Source of the DNA: Acanthosepion pharaonis
Taxonomy: Eukaryota; Mollusca; Cephalopoda; Sepiida; Sepiidae
DNA length: 64,000 bases
Direction: 5' to 3'
Assembly: GCA_903632075.3 (NCBI GenBank)
Contig: CAHIKZ030000388.1
Span: 23,501-87,500 of the forward strand
Of this stretch, positions 11,637 through 22,059 are shown piece after piece. How positions within the stretch are numbered: the stretch's first letter is position 1; each line of letters opens with the position of its first letter. Below the pieces are notes generated by a model that saw nothing but the letters and a program-made list of their open reading frames with translations, had not been told where the DNA came from and searched no databases. The translations under genes were made by a program, and so were the position numbers.

Positions 11637-12140
11637 TGCTTTTTAAGCCACGTGTAATAAAAATTTGCCGAATAGTTATATTTAGGTCTAAATTTACATG
11701 CTTAATTCAAAACTAACAAAGAAATTTTGATAAAATCTACCGTTTTGGAGTTATCAACAATAGAAGTTCAGATTCATTCATGTCGCGGCAGCCATTACTG
11801 GCATTGTTTGCATATATTTGCTGCAGAACAGTCTTGATTATTGCACACACAATGAGTTCTCAGTTGCACATTAATTTAATCAAGTAAGAACCGTAAAAAG
11901 TCCCTTAACAAAGTAATCTTCTGCACAAATCTAATCAGCAGTGAATGTATGCAAACAACGCCGGTAATGGCTGCTGTACCGTAACGTCAATGAGTCCGAA
12001 CTTCTATTGTCAATAGCTCCAGAACGGTAGATTTTATCAAAATTTCTTTGTTATTTTCGAATTAAGCATGTAAATTTACACCTAAATATAACTATTCGGC
12101 AAATTTTTATTACATATTTAGCATGGGGCTTAAAAAGCAA
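11637..12140. repeat. Long inverted repeat (arms ~190 bp), MITE-like
   Basis: The left arm starts GCTTTTTAAGCCACGTG and the right arm ends GGGGCTTAAAAAGC. Within the arms, AATTTGCCGAATAGTTATA pairs with TATAACTATTCGGCAAATT, and GGCAGCCATTACTGGC pairs with GCCGGTAATGGCTGC. Arms are about 190 bases with scattered mismatches, around a central unpaired region of roughly 120 bases (11835-11950). This is the shape of a non-autonomous terminal-inverted-repeat element; no transposase or clear target duplication was found. Confidence 0.75.
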
Positions 12141-13655
12141 TTTGTTTTCATTTAGGACTATTTCAATGATTCATAAGAGTTGATAAGAAGCAAAAGTAAC
12201 AAGGTAAGCAGTAAAATGATAACTGATTAATTTAAAATGTAAGTATTCTAAAATATTCATTTAGTTCTAGAATATTATTGAAAGATATCTTGAATTATTT
12301 ATTAAATAAAATAAATTTCCACCAGTGCTAATTATTTATATAGGAAAAAAGAAAAAAACTTGTAGTAAGAAAACAGATTCTTATTTTGATTGTCTTATGT
12401 TTTAAATTTTTAGTATAGAAAAATAACTTTTAGAGTGAAAATTAACATTGTGTAAACTATTTTTACTTAAAATTCTATTTGGTCCATATTGGTTGTAAGA
12501 AAAAGTCACAGGGAGAAAAGTCACTCTTTATTAGATTAGAAAAATCTTTAGCTTGTAGGTAGAAAAAAATAATATTTTAATTTATTCAACTTGAATCCTC
12601 CTGACATCAGTTTAAACCAAGGGTCGTCTTTTTGTGGGCTGCAAGAGAACCATTTTTTTGACTAATATCTTCCTCAAATTTTAATAAGTTTAATTAATTT
12701 GGCCCTTGCCCTTCTATACCAACAAACTCACTCACCCAATGAGTATGAAAGGATCAACCCACAACAGACTGGAGTTTTAATAGTAAATTTTGTTCTGTTC
12801 AGGATCGAACAGAGTTTAGGTGTTGCCATAGAAGGATTGGACTGCACAACCAAGAAATTAAAATTCAACTTGCATTGGCAGGACTAATATTTTGCTTGGC
12901 AAAAATAGTCACATACAGAGTGCTAAAGGGTAAAAATTGTAAAATAGAACAAAAACATTAGATTTTTGTATAATTGGGGCAACATCAACTTGGAACGATT
13001 AAAGCCAGGTGAGGTCACAGGTTATTTAATATGGTAAATTGTTTTGAATAAGTTTTCAAGGTCATGTTGTGATGAACAGTCTATGTACACTACATAACCT
13101 TGTTCTTCTCTATAGCATGTCAGTATCTCTAATCCTATTTCCAAATAGGCAGTGTGAATACGGAAAATTTTGGATCTCAGTGCTGCTTTGGATCAACAAT
13201 ACTTGCATTCAGTAAAAAATAATTTTTACATCTTAAATTATTGACAGTAATAAGTGTAGTTCAAAAATCTGCTACAATGGTTTGTGTATATCAAACACAT
13301 CACTTGCAAAACCAAGTTCTGATTTCTTTTCCTAGCCAAAATTGTAACATTTTTTTGTGATTTTATAAACTGTCCTCTTTAAACTGTTGCCATCTTTTTT
13401 TTTTTCATATATTAATGACCATTTTACTTAAAGTTTGTATTTTCTTGATTTCTGATTAAAACTTTCTTTTACAATGATGTTCACTCTGTACAAGGCCCAA
13501 GAACCAATCAAGGTAGAGCATTACAAAGTAAGAGTTATGGAAATTTTTTGACATATTTCAGCAAAATTTTCAGTTTCAGAAATTATAGTTTAGATAAAAT
13601 GCTGTCATCTTAAACTGGTAGCAAAAAGATATATAGATTAATTAATATATGTGAA
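12141..13655. other. Non-coding DNA, no gene seen
   Basis: The 62-codon frame at 12699-12887 is not recognisable. Near 13485-13545, ACAAGGCCCAAGAACCAATCAAGGTAGAG is a short relic of the LINE 3' end also seen at 21465-21530 and 44250-44290 (minus orientation). Nothing else recognised. Confidence 0.4.
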
Positions 13656-13657
13656 AA

Positions 13658-13661
<4 letters not shown>

Positions 13662-13711
<50 letters not shown>
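13662..13711. repeat. TA microsatellite
   Basis: TA dinucleotides with one TG interruption near its end. Confidence 0.9.
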
Positions 13712-13712
<1 letters not shown>

Positions 13713-13777
13713 ATTATTTATATATTATATATGTCGTACTTATTAGAAAGTGCTCAATATCAGAGACAGAGCTAACA

Positions 13778-13905
13778 TATTTGGTTGGATTGGTGTTAGT
13801 TTGTGACCCTGGGTTTCATGCTTTTGTTATCGTCAGACTAAATTGTCTGACGATCGCAAAAGCATGAAACCCAGGGTCACAAACTCACACCAATCCAACC
13901 AAATA
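13778..13905. repeat. 61-bp inverted repeat with 6-base loop
   Basis: 13778-13838 pairs with 13845-13905 (GACCCTGGGTTTCATGC against GCATGAAACCCAGGGTC). A few mismatches are visible. A tight hairpin, non-coding. Confidence 0.85.
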
Positions 13906-14699
13906 GATGAATTAATATATTTTGATAGAATAAAATGATTTATATTCAGTTTATAATAAGAAAATATTCTATCAAACTAAATATTAATACAAGAGATAAC
14001 GACTTACTTTGATATATTAAATAAATTGAAATATTACTCATTTTATTAAAAATAATTTATTTTCTTTGTGACCTTTTTTTTCTACCCTAACAAAACATAC
14101 ATCATGTTTTTTCTTCTATTGTTCTTCTTGTTACCCATGTGTCAAAACTTCCACCACTCAGTATAAAGGATTAATCGTTAGAATTTTGAATAGTAACAAT
14201 ATAAAAAAAGCACACATTTTACAAACTCTTTCTAGCAAATCTAGATATCAGCATAAAACCACAAATTGACAGACTCTGCACTTTTGAAATACAAAACAAT
14301 GATAGAAATAAATTATTTTAATTCTGTCAGTTTTATATAAGCAAGGTTTTAATATAAAAATCAGTATTTTCTGGGTTTTTTTCTTAAAAAAAAAAAAAAA
14401 ATGTCTTAGTGAAAACAAAAATAAATACACAGAAATTTACTAAACTTTACAACAGAAATTGATCCCTGATCAAGTCTCCTCGAAGAGTTTATTTGAAGGG
14501 AAAACAAGGAATTAGAGTAATCTACTTACGAGGTATTTAAGAAAAACTTGAGCCACGAGGGGTGTAGACATTGAAAAGAATGGAGAGAGAAAAAAACAAA
14601 TAAATAAAATTCATTCTGAGCTTTATAACAAATCTATACGAAAAATGTACATTTTATTCTAAGCAAACTCCATACACAGAAATCTAGATGAATCCAGGT

Positions 14700-14780
14700 A
14701 AAAGTCACAGGAAAAACAGCCATGGAAAAAAGTCACAGGAAAAACAGCCATGGAAAAAAAGTCACAGGAAAAACAAGAAA
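14700..14780. repeat. Tandem repeat, 28-bp unit, 2.7 copies
   Basis: AAGTCACAGGAAAAACAG followed by CCATGGAAAAA is repeated nearly perfectly three times. Single derivatives of the GTCACAGG / GTAGGAAAAAGTC theme are scattered nearby (12500, 15180, 15770, 29050), so the array grew inside a dispersed element. Confidence 0.8.
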
Positions 14781-14811
14781 CAGAACAATGTTAGTGTCTT
14801 TCTTTAATAGA

Positions 14812-14851
14812 AGAATTCAATATTTAACCTTTAGGTTAAATATTGAATTCT
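14812..14851. repeat. Perfect 19-bp hairpin
   Basis: AGAATTCAATATTTAACCT and its reverse complement are separated by TT. Stable but AT-rich; no terminator role is claimed. Confidence 0.85.
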
Positions 14852-16149
14852 AAACTTTTTTTAGGTTAGTATGTCAATCAATCTCAATAAAGGAATACGC
14901 AGAACTAATGGTAAATTAATGAGTTTGGATTAAAAAAATATAAATATTTAACATATAAACATAAATTAATTGTAAGATTTATTCCTGTGGCTTTTTATCC
15001 AAGCCAAAATTGTGACTTCTTGTGAATTTTTTCCTGCTCACGGTCTAGAGATAGTACAACCAATAATTTTATATATATATATATATATCAAAGCATAAAG
15101 GAAAAAATAGATATATTTTTCTTACTGTGAAAAATAAGATTTTTATTTTAATGACTGATAGTGACAACTAAAAGTTGAAAAAAAGTCATGAAGTATGCTT
15201 TTAGGGTAGGAAAAATTTATAAACTAGGCTTGTGGTTAGGAAAAATGTTAGAAGAAAAATCAGGAATATTTTCAATAAAATAGTAAATTATCTTAAGACA
15301 AAAAATTCATATTTAATTGATAATGAAATAAGTGATATGTTACAGGAGTTTATTGAAATGTTACTTTAATTCCACTTAAAATAAAGTAAATAAACCTATT
15401 CTTTATTATAAAATTAAATAACACTTGTTCTATTATATTAATAAAACATTAAATAAATTAAAATATTACTTATTTTATTAAAAATATTTTCTTAAAAATG
15501 CCATGTCCTTTCAGGATGGAGATGATCATGGCTCTCCACAGATTCCTTTTATTTATTATCTGTGAATTGTTATACCTTCTATAGATAATAGAGTGGTTTT
15601 CTCCATGGTTTCAGATTTCAGAGTTTTCCTTTTGTTAGACTAGTTGCCACTACAGAGCCTAGTCTACCCTACTATTTAACCCATAGTGGGGATTTGAAAT
15701 ATTGTTCATTATACAAGTAAAATTTTCAATTAAAATTTTAAAAAAATGATCTATTTTAAATGAAAATATAACCATGACTTTTCCTACCTACAAGCCAAAG
15801 TTCATTTTTATCTTTTTTTTTTTTACCACAATAAATCATACCTTACAAATTTTCTCCCATGACATTTTGCTGCAATCTGATTTTGAGCATAATTTTCAGA
15901 ACTGCAAATAGGAATAGGAATATGTTGAAGGTGGAGGGGGGGGGGTCATTTATAAATAATTATATGAGTTGAATAATAAATAGGATTTACTATTAATATA
16001 AATTTCTGTATATCATAATGTTAGGTAACAAAAAGGAAACAAAAATCTATATAACATGTTTCATCCTCTAGAAGGAGGTCATCAGACTGAAGTATTTTTA
16101 TTATTGGTAGAATTATACATATACATATGTAGGGTCGGGGGGCTGGGAG
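14852..16149. other. Non-coding, repeat relics only
   Basis: Contains a small TA run near 15068, fragments of the GTAGGAAAAAGTC repeat (15180, 15770), a degenerate minus-strand LINE scrap near 15510-15600 that resembles 46700-46770, and a run of nine G (about 15937). No gene. Confidence 0.4.
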
Positions 16150-16800
16150 AATATAAACATTGGTTGTAATTGCGCACAAAGGCGATACACTGAAGATGTC
16201 AAAATGCTTAATTTTGTGTCTAGATGCACAGCTTAACTGATCTTATTCAGTTTCCTAAACGATTTTGTTTTTATCATCATTACTCTTAAATAATCAAAAG
16301 AGAAATTGTATAGAAAGTGCGCTGATTTCTGAGTTTTCTGTGGTAAATTTGAATTTTAAGATCTCTGTCCAATGCATCTAGAAGCACAGTCCAACCATTC
16401 TCATTCAGTTTCCTAATTGCTTTGGCTTTTCATTGTTACTAAAAGTAATTTAACAAAGCTAACATGTATAGAAAGTGCACTGATTTCTGAGTTTTCCGTG
16501 ATAAATTTAAATTTTAAAATCCTTGATGCCTAATGTCTCTAGACACACAGCACAACTGATCAGATTCTATTTCCTAACCGCTTTTGGTTTTACCATCGTT
16601 GTTTTTAGATAATTAAAAGGGAAAACAATTTAGTACAGTGAAAATGTATAGAAATTGCACTGATTTCTGAGTTTTCTGTGATAAATTTAAATTTTAAAAT
16701 CTCTGATGGCCAATGTGTCTAGATGCACAGCACGACTGATTGTTTCCTAAACAACAACAATATAACAAAACCCAAATGCATTTGCATTTTGTTGCTGTTG
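16150..16800. repeat. Tandem array, ~160-180-bp units
   Basis: TGTATAGAAAGTGC followed by CTGATTTCTGAGTTTTC recurs at 16307, 16465 and 16645, giving periods of 158 and 180 bases. Each unit also carries a CTAGA(T/C)(A/G)CACAGC segment and a TTTCCTAA segment. An inverted partial unit lies at 16963-17024. Non-coding. Confidence 0.8.
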
Positions 16801-16962
16801 TTTTTAAATATTTAAAAGAACTAATTTACTGAGGCAGTGAAGTGCAGTGAAGCCCAGCTTCTTACACCAGTTCAGTTTTCTTAACAAATCATTTGTTATC
16901 ACAGTGTAGGATATTAAAAACAACAGTGACAGAAAGAAAAGTGTTTGGAAACCTAATGAGAT

Positions 16963-17024
16963 GACCTGAGCTGTCCATCTAGACACATTGTACGTCAGAG
17001 ATTTAAAAAATTGCAAATTTATCA
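16963..17024 (-). repeat. Inverted partial copy of the 16.2-kb tandem unit
   Basis: GCTGTCCATCTAGACACATTG ... AAATTTATCAC is the reverse complement of the unit segment at about 16678-16730. With the array it could form a large stem. Confidence 0.7.
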
Positions 17025-17270
17025 CACTCCTACATTTTCAGTATCTCTCTCCTCAGTGTGACATTTACATTGCCCCCCCTGCTCCTACATCTATATAATT
17101 CCATCAATAAGAACTGAAGTCTGATGAAGGCTTTTAGTAGAGAATGAAATGTGTTAAATAGTTTTTTTCCGAAATAATATGTAGAAACAAATTTGCCACA
17201 AGTCAAGGTTGTTAAATGTCCATAAATTAACACATAAAATCAAAGCCAAAATAACTGAACCAACTTACCT

Positions 17271-17447
17271 CTACACACAAGCTGGTGGCATGCCACTGGC
17301 GCTTACTACTGGTGGCTTGCTGTTGGACCACCAGAGTGTTTGTCTCGGCAATTTTACCACTGGTGGTCTGTCAGTGGCTGCCACTAGAGAACTGCTGGTG
17401 TTGCCATCGGCAGCCCGCCACCAGGCCACTAGCGGCTTGTGTGTAGG
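17271..17447. mobile_element. GC-rich MITE-like element with CTACACACAAGC ends
   Basis: A 177-base island much richer in G+C than its surroundings. It opens with CTACACACAAGC and closes with GCTTGTGTGTAG. The inside is made of repeated CTGGTGGC / GCCACCAG / CCACTGGC motifs in both orientations, so the whole piece can form a compact multi-branched structure. Open frames on both strands here only reflect that repetition. No clear target duplication was found. Confidence 0.6.
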
Positions 17448-17541
17448 GTCATAAGATTGATTTATTAGCAAGATTAAAATTACATTTTAACCAGTTTTTA
17501 ATACAAAAGCTGAAACCGAAGGTTTTATTCTTATTTCATGA

Positions 17542-18124
17542 GACCAATGCTTGCTAACTAGAAATTACCAAGCACATATACTGAAAAACTATTTTAGCCC
17601 AAAATGCAGATTCTGTAATAAATATCCAGAAACAATTGACAATCTTGTATCAGGTTGCATGGTATTGGCACTTATTAAATATAAAATTTGGCATGACAGA
17701 GTGGGTCAATACCTGCCTTGGGAAATCTGCAACTTTTACAGAAAGGAACTTACAAGAAATTGGTATGAACATCACCCAGACCCAGACCCAGGAGATAGGA
17801 CCTGTAATAATTTTATGGGACTTTACAATACACACAGACAGAACAATCAAAACTGATTACCCAGATATTGTGATTAGAGACTGCAAAGACAAAATCTGTC
17901 TTCTTATTGACATGGCAGTCCCTGCAGATTGTAATGTATCTTTGAAGATCTTCAAAAAACTATCAAAATCCAAGGACCTTGAAATCGAAATCACAAAAAT
18001 GTGGACATCAACAATTCCAGTTGTAGTTGGAGCCCTCGAATTGATTGGAAAAAAAATTCCAATAGATTCATGCCTTAAAGAAATACAAAAAATTATTCTT
18101 ATAAGTACAGCCCACACCTTATGA
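17542..18124 (+). pseudogene. LINE 3' ORF relic with zinc knuckle and restriction-like endonuclease
   Basis: The first frame (17542 to about 17800) reads DQCLLTRNYQ, then CRFCNKYPETIDNLVSGC, a CCHC-type knuckle whose expected histidine is replaced by asparagine. The next frame (about 17790-18124) continues with LWDFTIHTDRTIK, YPDIVIRD and LIDMAVP, then MW...IPVVVGAL. PD followed by 14 residues and D fits the PD-X12-14-D core of the restriction-like endonuclease of R2/NeSL-type LINEs. Knuckle followed by endonuclease is the normal C-terminal order. A frameshift near 17790-17810, a stop just before 17542 and no RT domain show a truncated, inactive copy. It sits beside the GC-rich MITE at 17271. 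Confidence 0.75.
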
Positions 18125-18235
18125 AGGGCTTTATCTATGTAAAATATGTGTGATTTTTTTTTTTTTTTTTAAATGCACAGTGGAAAACGTCATGATATCA
18201 TTTCTGGCTTTAGATCTCTGGTCAGAAACCAGAAA

Positions 18236-18330
18236 GTAATGACTTTTATAATTAGAACTTGACTCTTTGATTAACAAATCCAAGCCATTGTCCATTACAC
18301 TTACACATTCAAAATCACAGCACCTAGTAT
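18236..18330 (-). mobile_element. SINE fragment (tRNA-like plus start of 5S-like part)
   Basis: CTTTGATTAACAAATCC, CATTGTCCATTACAC and ACAGCACCTAGTATTC match the minus-strand middle of the 5S/tRNA SINE seen complete at 42930-43315. Only the junction region is left. Confidence 0.55.
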
Positions 18331-18546
18331 TCTTAGGAAGAAAAAGAAATACAAATTGCCTAGAAAATCGCCCTACTAGGAACATCTTATCTACTAAGAA
18401 AAGATTAAAATAACAAATACTTATTTAATAAAAAATGCGATATTGTTTTTACATAATCCAGTTTCCAGTTCACGTTGTTTGTGAGAACACTGGAAAAGAT
18501 AACGAATAAGTTTTTTGTACAAAGTAACTATAAACAATTATTTTTT

Positions 18547-18765
18547 CTATCCTCTGCCAGCCGCAATGATGGAGAAAGCATTACCTCGAACCATCGCCAG
18601 TGAGACACGCTGCAAGAGCCACTCCATTTCGCAAGGCTTGTCCCTTAATCGAGACGCATTTGCGCCAATCCTCCGAATGAACACCATTGAACAAGGGCCA
18701 ATAACCCCAGAAGTCTCCACTGCCACAGGATTAAAAAAATCTATCCACAAGAGAAGAATATTTAA
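18547..18765 (-). pseudogene. LINE RT C-terminal relic
   Basis: Minus-strand frame with FNPVAVETSGVIG, then WLLQRVSLAMVRGNAFSI. The pair 'P.AVET.G..G' and 'LLQR.S.A..RGNA.S' is characteristic of the C-terminal end of invertebrate LINE reverse transcriptases that also feed many 'hypothetical protein' entries. Only about 70 residues survive. The overlapping plus-strand frame is its shadow. Confidence 0.6.
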
Positions 18766-18799
18766 CTATTTTTTTATCTCTATGTCCCAGGGTTTCAAT

Positions 18800-19599
18800 T
18801 AAATGACAATTCTCCTATAGGGCCTAAGGATCATAGTTTGGACTTGGCTCTACAGGATACAAAGCAAGAAACATATCACACAAACAATAATAATAATACA
18901 AGCTTACACATTACAAAGAGCTTTGGTAATCAACATACATGTTGCCCAGAAGATTGCCCTACTAGGAACATCCCATATACTGAGAAAATTGCTATCAATT
19001 AAATAATAATTTCTGTTTCTGTACAAACAACTTCTCTTTTTTTTTTTTTTTTTTTTAAAACCACAAGCCAAATTTATGATTTTTCCTGCAGTTACCATAA
19101 TGAGTTTGGAAAAGTATGAATGATATAAAATCATTATTTTTCTTGTATTTGACAATACTGAAGAGAAAGGATTTATAAACATAACTAGTCACAATTTGTA
19201 TGTCTTTAATCCTCTGTTAATAACATTGGGTTTTCAAACACCACATTTAAAATATTATAGATATTTCATTTTTTGCTATATATGGTCTTGAGTGTTCTTT
19301 CCATTTTCTTTTATAGGATATATAAAAATGAGAACAAAAATATGGTTTTCTTTTAAAAAATCAAATTAAAAGGCCTATATTAAAAAATGAATTTGTAAAA
19401 ATTCAAATATGCAGTAAATTATTTTCAGTAAACAAATAAAACTATAGATAATTCACACAAACCAAAATTCTTTGTGTTTACATGACAGGCTTATTCAGAA
19501 ATCTAGTTGACCAATGATGAAAATTTGGCTTGCTTCTTGCTAGATATAAAACTCCTAAATGATAAGGTAAAGGAAAAGACAATAGAGTAATATTTTACA
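18800..19599. other. Non-coding DNA, no gene seen
   Basis: Contains a T run near 19037-19055 and a second short copy of a block also at 18355-18390 (GCCCTACTAGGAACATC at 18955). No gene. Confidence 0.4.
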
Positions 19600-19770
19600 C
19601 TGATCCCTGGTTTTTGAACAAGAGAAGAGCTTTATCCCTTGTTTCCTGTTTGGGATTGGGTTTCTGGATCCTTCTAAAATTTTCTCATTTTTTTTCTCTT
19701 CCAGTAGCCCCTTGTGTCTTAGTGGCATTATTACCTTATTTGGGGTGTACTGATTTAAAAAAAAAAAAAA
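19600..19770 (+). repeat. GGAGTAGATAGG-family repeat, 3' part with A-tail
   Basis: Runs from TTGAACAAGAGAAG through CCTGTTTGGGATTGGG and AGTAGCCCCTTGTGTC to GGGGTGTACTGATTT and an A run. Same 3' terminus as 9290-9335; the 5' end is truncated as expected for retroposition. Confidence 0.65.
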
Positions 19771-20189
19771 CAAAAAAAAACATGCTATCGTACTGAGGTT
19801 TAATGAAAGTTTTGCTAATTTTGAAAATTAAAAATACATTAGAAAAGAAGATAGTGGATGGGAATTTATCATTATTTAAATTTGTGTATTAAGACAGCAA
19901 ATTCTATTTTAGGCATGTCTTAAAACTTAATTTTAAAATGTCATTAAATGCAAAAAGAAAAGTAATTCAGTAATGGATAGCTACACACAGTTTTTTGTCT
20001 TACTAGTTGCATCCCTGATGATGATCTGAGAAAGAGATGGAAAGTACTTGGGAAATAAAAGTGATTCTCACTGTTACAGTACATTTCTTGCAATCATTTG
20101 ATTGTAATACACAGAAAAATATCCATGAATATGAACGGATTATGCTAAAAATAAGCAGTCATTATGTTTGTAACTTATTTAATCAGACA

Positions 20190-20315
20190 TTATTTAAGTG
20201 CAGACTATTGTCTTTATCTTTGTCGTAATTATCACGTTTCAGCTGTTATGCTCTCTAGCCTTCATCAAACTGGGTAATTACAAAGATGAGGTCAATAGTC
20301 TGCATTTAAATAATA
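20190..20315. repeat. Fold-back element with GATGAAGGC...GAAACGT motif
   Basis: TTTAAGTGCAGACTATTG...TGTCGTAATTA pairs with TAATTACAAAGATGAGG...AATAGTCTGCATTTAAA. Between the arms, on the minus strand, is TTTGATGAAGGC...GCTGAAACGTGATAA. Related to 52352-52787 and 3620-3860. Confidence 0.65.
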
Positions 20316-20660
20316 TGTTAATATTAATTTTACTATAAATGCCCATTACAAAGAAAATCCTTGTTAAAAAGGTATTAGATGAGACAGTTGTTAAAAAAAG
20401 TCAGACAGATCTTATTAAATAAAAGAATTTGATAGCTTAAATCCTGAACACTGCAAACTGATTACCGTATATACTCATGTATATTCCTACATCATGTATA
20501 GTGCGACCCCTGAATATTTTTGTAAAAGAACATGATTTGTTCATATAGCTCATGTATAATGCAACCCCAAATTCTGAGAAATACTAGTAGGCCTACCATA
20601 GTCAAATATTGCAGTACTAGGCATCATCCTGGACAAGTAGCAACAGAAAGAAAGAGAGAG

Positions 20661-20860
20661 ATTGATTGATTCATTCATTTTCTACAGCTTATCAACACTT
20701 TGCAGGTTATTTAAAGCCAGAAAATATTTTTAAATTGTAAGAATTTTTGTTTTTGGAGATAATGATTTAGTGATACAAGTATTATTAATTAACCCATAGG
20801 TGGGAGAGAAAAAATGGTTTCATGCTTTTCTTTTCAAAAGGGTATTTGCATGTAAGAGGC
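20661..20860 (-). mobile_element. 5S/tRNA SINE, 3' tail and body
   Basis: Minus-oriented tail CAGCTTATCAACACTTTGCAGG, TTATTTAAAGCCAGAAAATA and the body AACCCATAGGTGGG...GGTATTTGCATGTAAG. It breaks at 20860, where plus-oriented sequence starts. Confidence 0.7.
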
Positions 20861-20861
20861 A

Positions 20862-21010
20862 TGGTGGAATAACGGATAGCTGCTTAGATGGAGGAATTGG
20901 AGAGCCGAGTTTGAGTTCCAATCAAATTCATTACATTCACTTACATGCTAATACCATCGGGGAAAGGTATGAATCCTCTTCTCCCCGCCCCGCTATGGGT
21001 AAATAGCAGG
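20862..21010 (+). mobile_element. SINE fragment, tRNA-like part and body, plus orientation
   Basis: ATGGTGGAATAACGGATAG (A-box-like) and GAGTTTGAGTTCCAATC (B-box-like) are followed by GGGAAAGGTATGAATCC and CCCGCTATGGG. It joins head-on to the minus-oriented SINE ending at 20860, so this is a nested or rearranged pair. Confidence 0.65.
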
Positions 21011-21160
21011 ACAGACTGGGTTCTATAGCCTTGGATGGCAATTGGTCTACTGCAGAAAGAAATGGTAACCTACTGTGAGAAAAAAAATCTGCCTCATCAG
21101 TCATGTATCAAAAGATACATGATTGCCTAAGTGTGTATCATGCATGACACATAACTGATT

Positions 21161-21360
21161 TGCATGTAAGTGAATATAACGAACCCAACTGGGATTGGAA
21201 CTCAGATCTCTGATTAATAAATCCAAGCCATTGTCCATTACACCACCTGCACACCCAAGCTTACAGCACCTATTATTTTCAAACAGTAACCTATCTAGGG
21301 ACTGACCAACCTCAACATTGCTTAAATTTGGTGATTGTATGGGAAACGGGAGGCAGACTA
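21161..21360 (-). mobile_element. 5S/tRNA SINE, tRNA-like and 5S-like parts
   Basis: Minus strand: 5S-like segment about 21255-21355 (AGGGACTGACCAACCTCAAC is the reverse of the 5S internal region), then tRNA-like segment 21185-21250 with CCATTGTCCATTACACC, ending in the body GCATGTAAGTGAATA. Confidence 0.7.
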
Positions 21361-21454
21361 AAGGTGTTTACTTATAGCATTAAGGTTAGACAAAGAGAAT
21401 GTAGATACTACCAGATAGTTTACAGTTAGCAAAAATGCATGATTTTTAACCTCT

Positions 21455-21990
21455 TCTTGTACAGTAAGGTTTACCCTTTACAAGGCCCACGGGCCACTTG
21501 AGGTAGAGGGTTACGTTAGGAGGCCATCTGTTTGCATAAAAGGTGGAAGATAACAGTTAACCGTAGCCTTGGTTGTAGTGATCAGGGAAACATTCTGTTT
21601 GGAGTCAGTTCCACAGGGCAGTGCTTCATGGGAAGAAGCTGCTCCAGTGGAATTTTCTTCTCACTGATGGAATAAAGAGGGAATTAGGGTGATTTGCAAC
21701 TATGTAAGTGACAGGGTGTGTCCTTGCAGTGAAGGTTTGACTTGGCAGGACCAGTGAATATAGTTCGTCCGAACACTTTCTGTGGAAAGTAGCAGTAGCA
21801 GTAGAGCAGTGAGGGGCTTACTACATTCCGCCTGTGAGAGAGAGGTTGAAGGGTGGAGAATAATTCATCACCCATAAGGGCTTGGAAATGCTTTTGGGCA
21901 CTATCTGTCCAAATATGACAACAGTACTCCATTTTTGATTTGATCTGATTCTTGTAAAGGCAGAGGATAACAGGAGGTATCAGACCCATG
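21455..21990 (-). pseudogene. LINE RT C-terminal relic with 3' UTR
   Basis: Minus-strand frame 21989-21684 has LYKNQIKSKMEYCCHIW, then GDELFSTLQPLSHRRNV, the well-known 'S.MEY..HIW...L..LSHRR.V' segment after the RT palm in CR1/jockey-like LINEs. A broken FFP...ALP stretch follows, then the 3' UTR containing the GTAACCCTCTACCTC / GGGCCTTGT motif. Frameshifted and 5'-truncated. Confidence 0.75.
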
Positions 21991-22059
21991 TAAAGTGTGA
22001 CCCCTTTATTTTCTGTATATAAGATCTCTCACAATAATTGAGTATATACAGTATGCATT

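Larger units (their letters stand above)
20463..22053. mobile_element. Composite DNA-transposon remnant with TACCGTATATACTC ends
   Basis: The left end reads TACCGTATATACTCATGTATA; the right end, reversed, reads TACTGTATATACTCAATTATT. Both edges also carry GTGYGACCCC. The interior has been filled by SINE pieces (20661-21360) and a LINE end (21455-21990). Terminal similarity is only about 18 bases, so pairing the two ends is tentative. Confidence 0.4.

Noticed and set aside
17209..17471. Frames on both strands across the GC-rich island
   Set aside because: Both strands are open because of the self-complementary CTGGTGGC words; no protein resemblance.
18515..18802. 95-codon plus-strand frame at 18515
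   Set aside because: The minus strand here carries a recognisable LINE RT C-terminus; the plus frame is its shadow.
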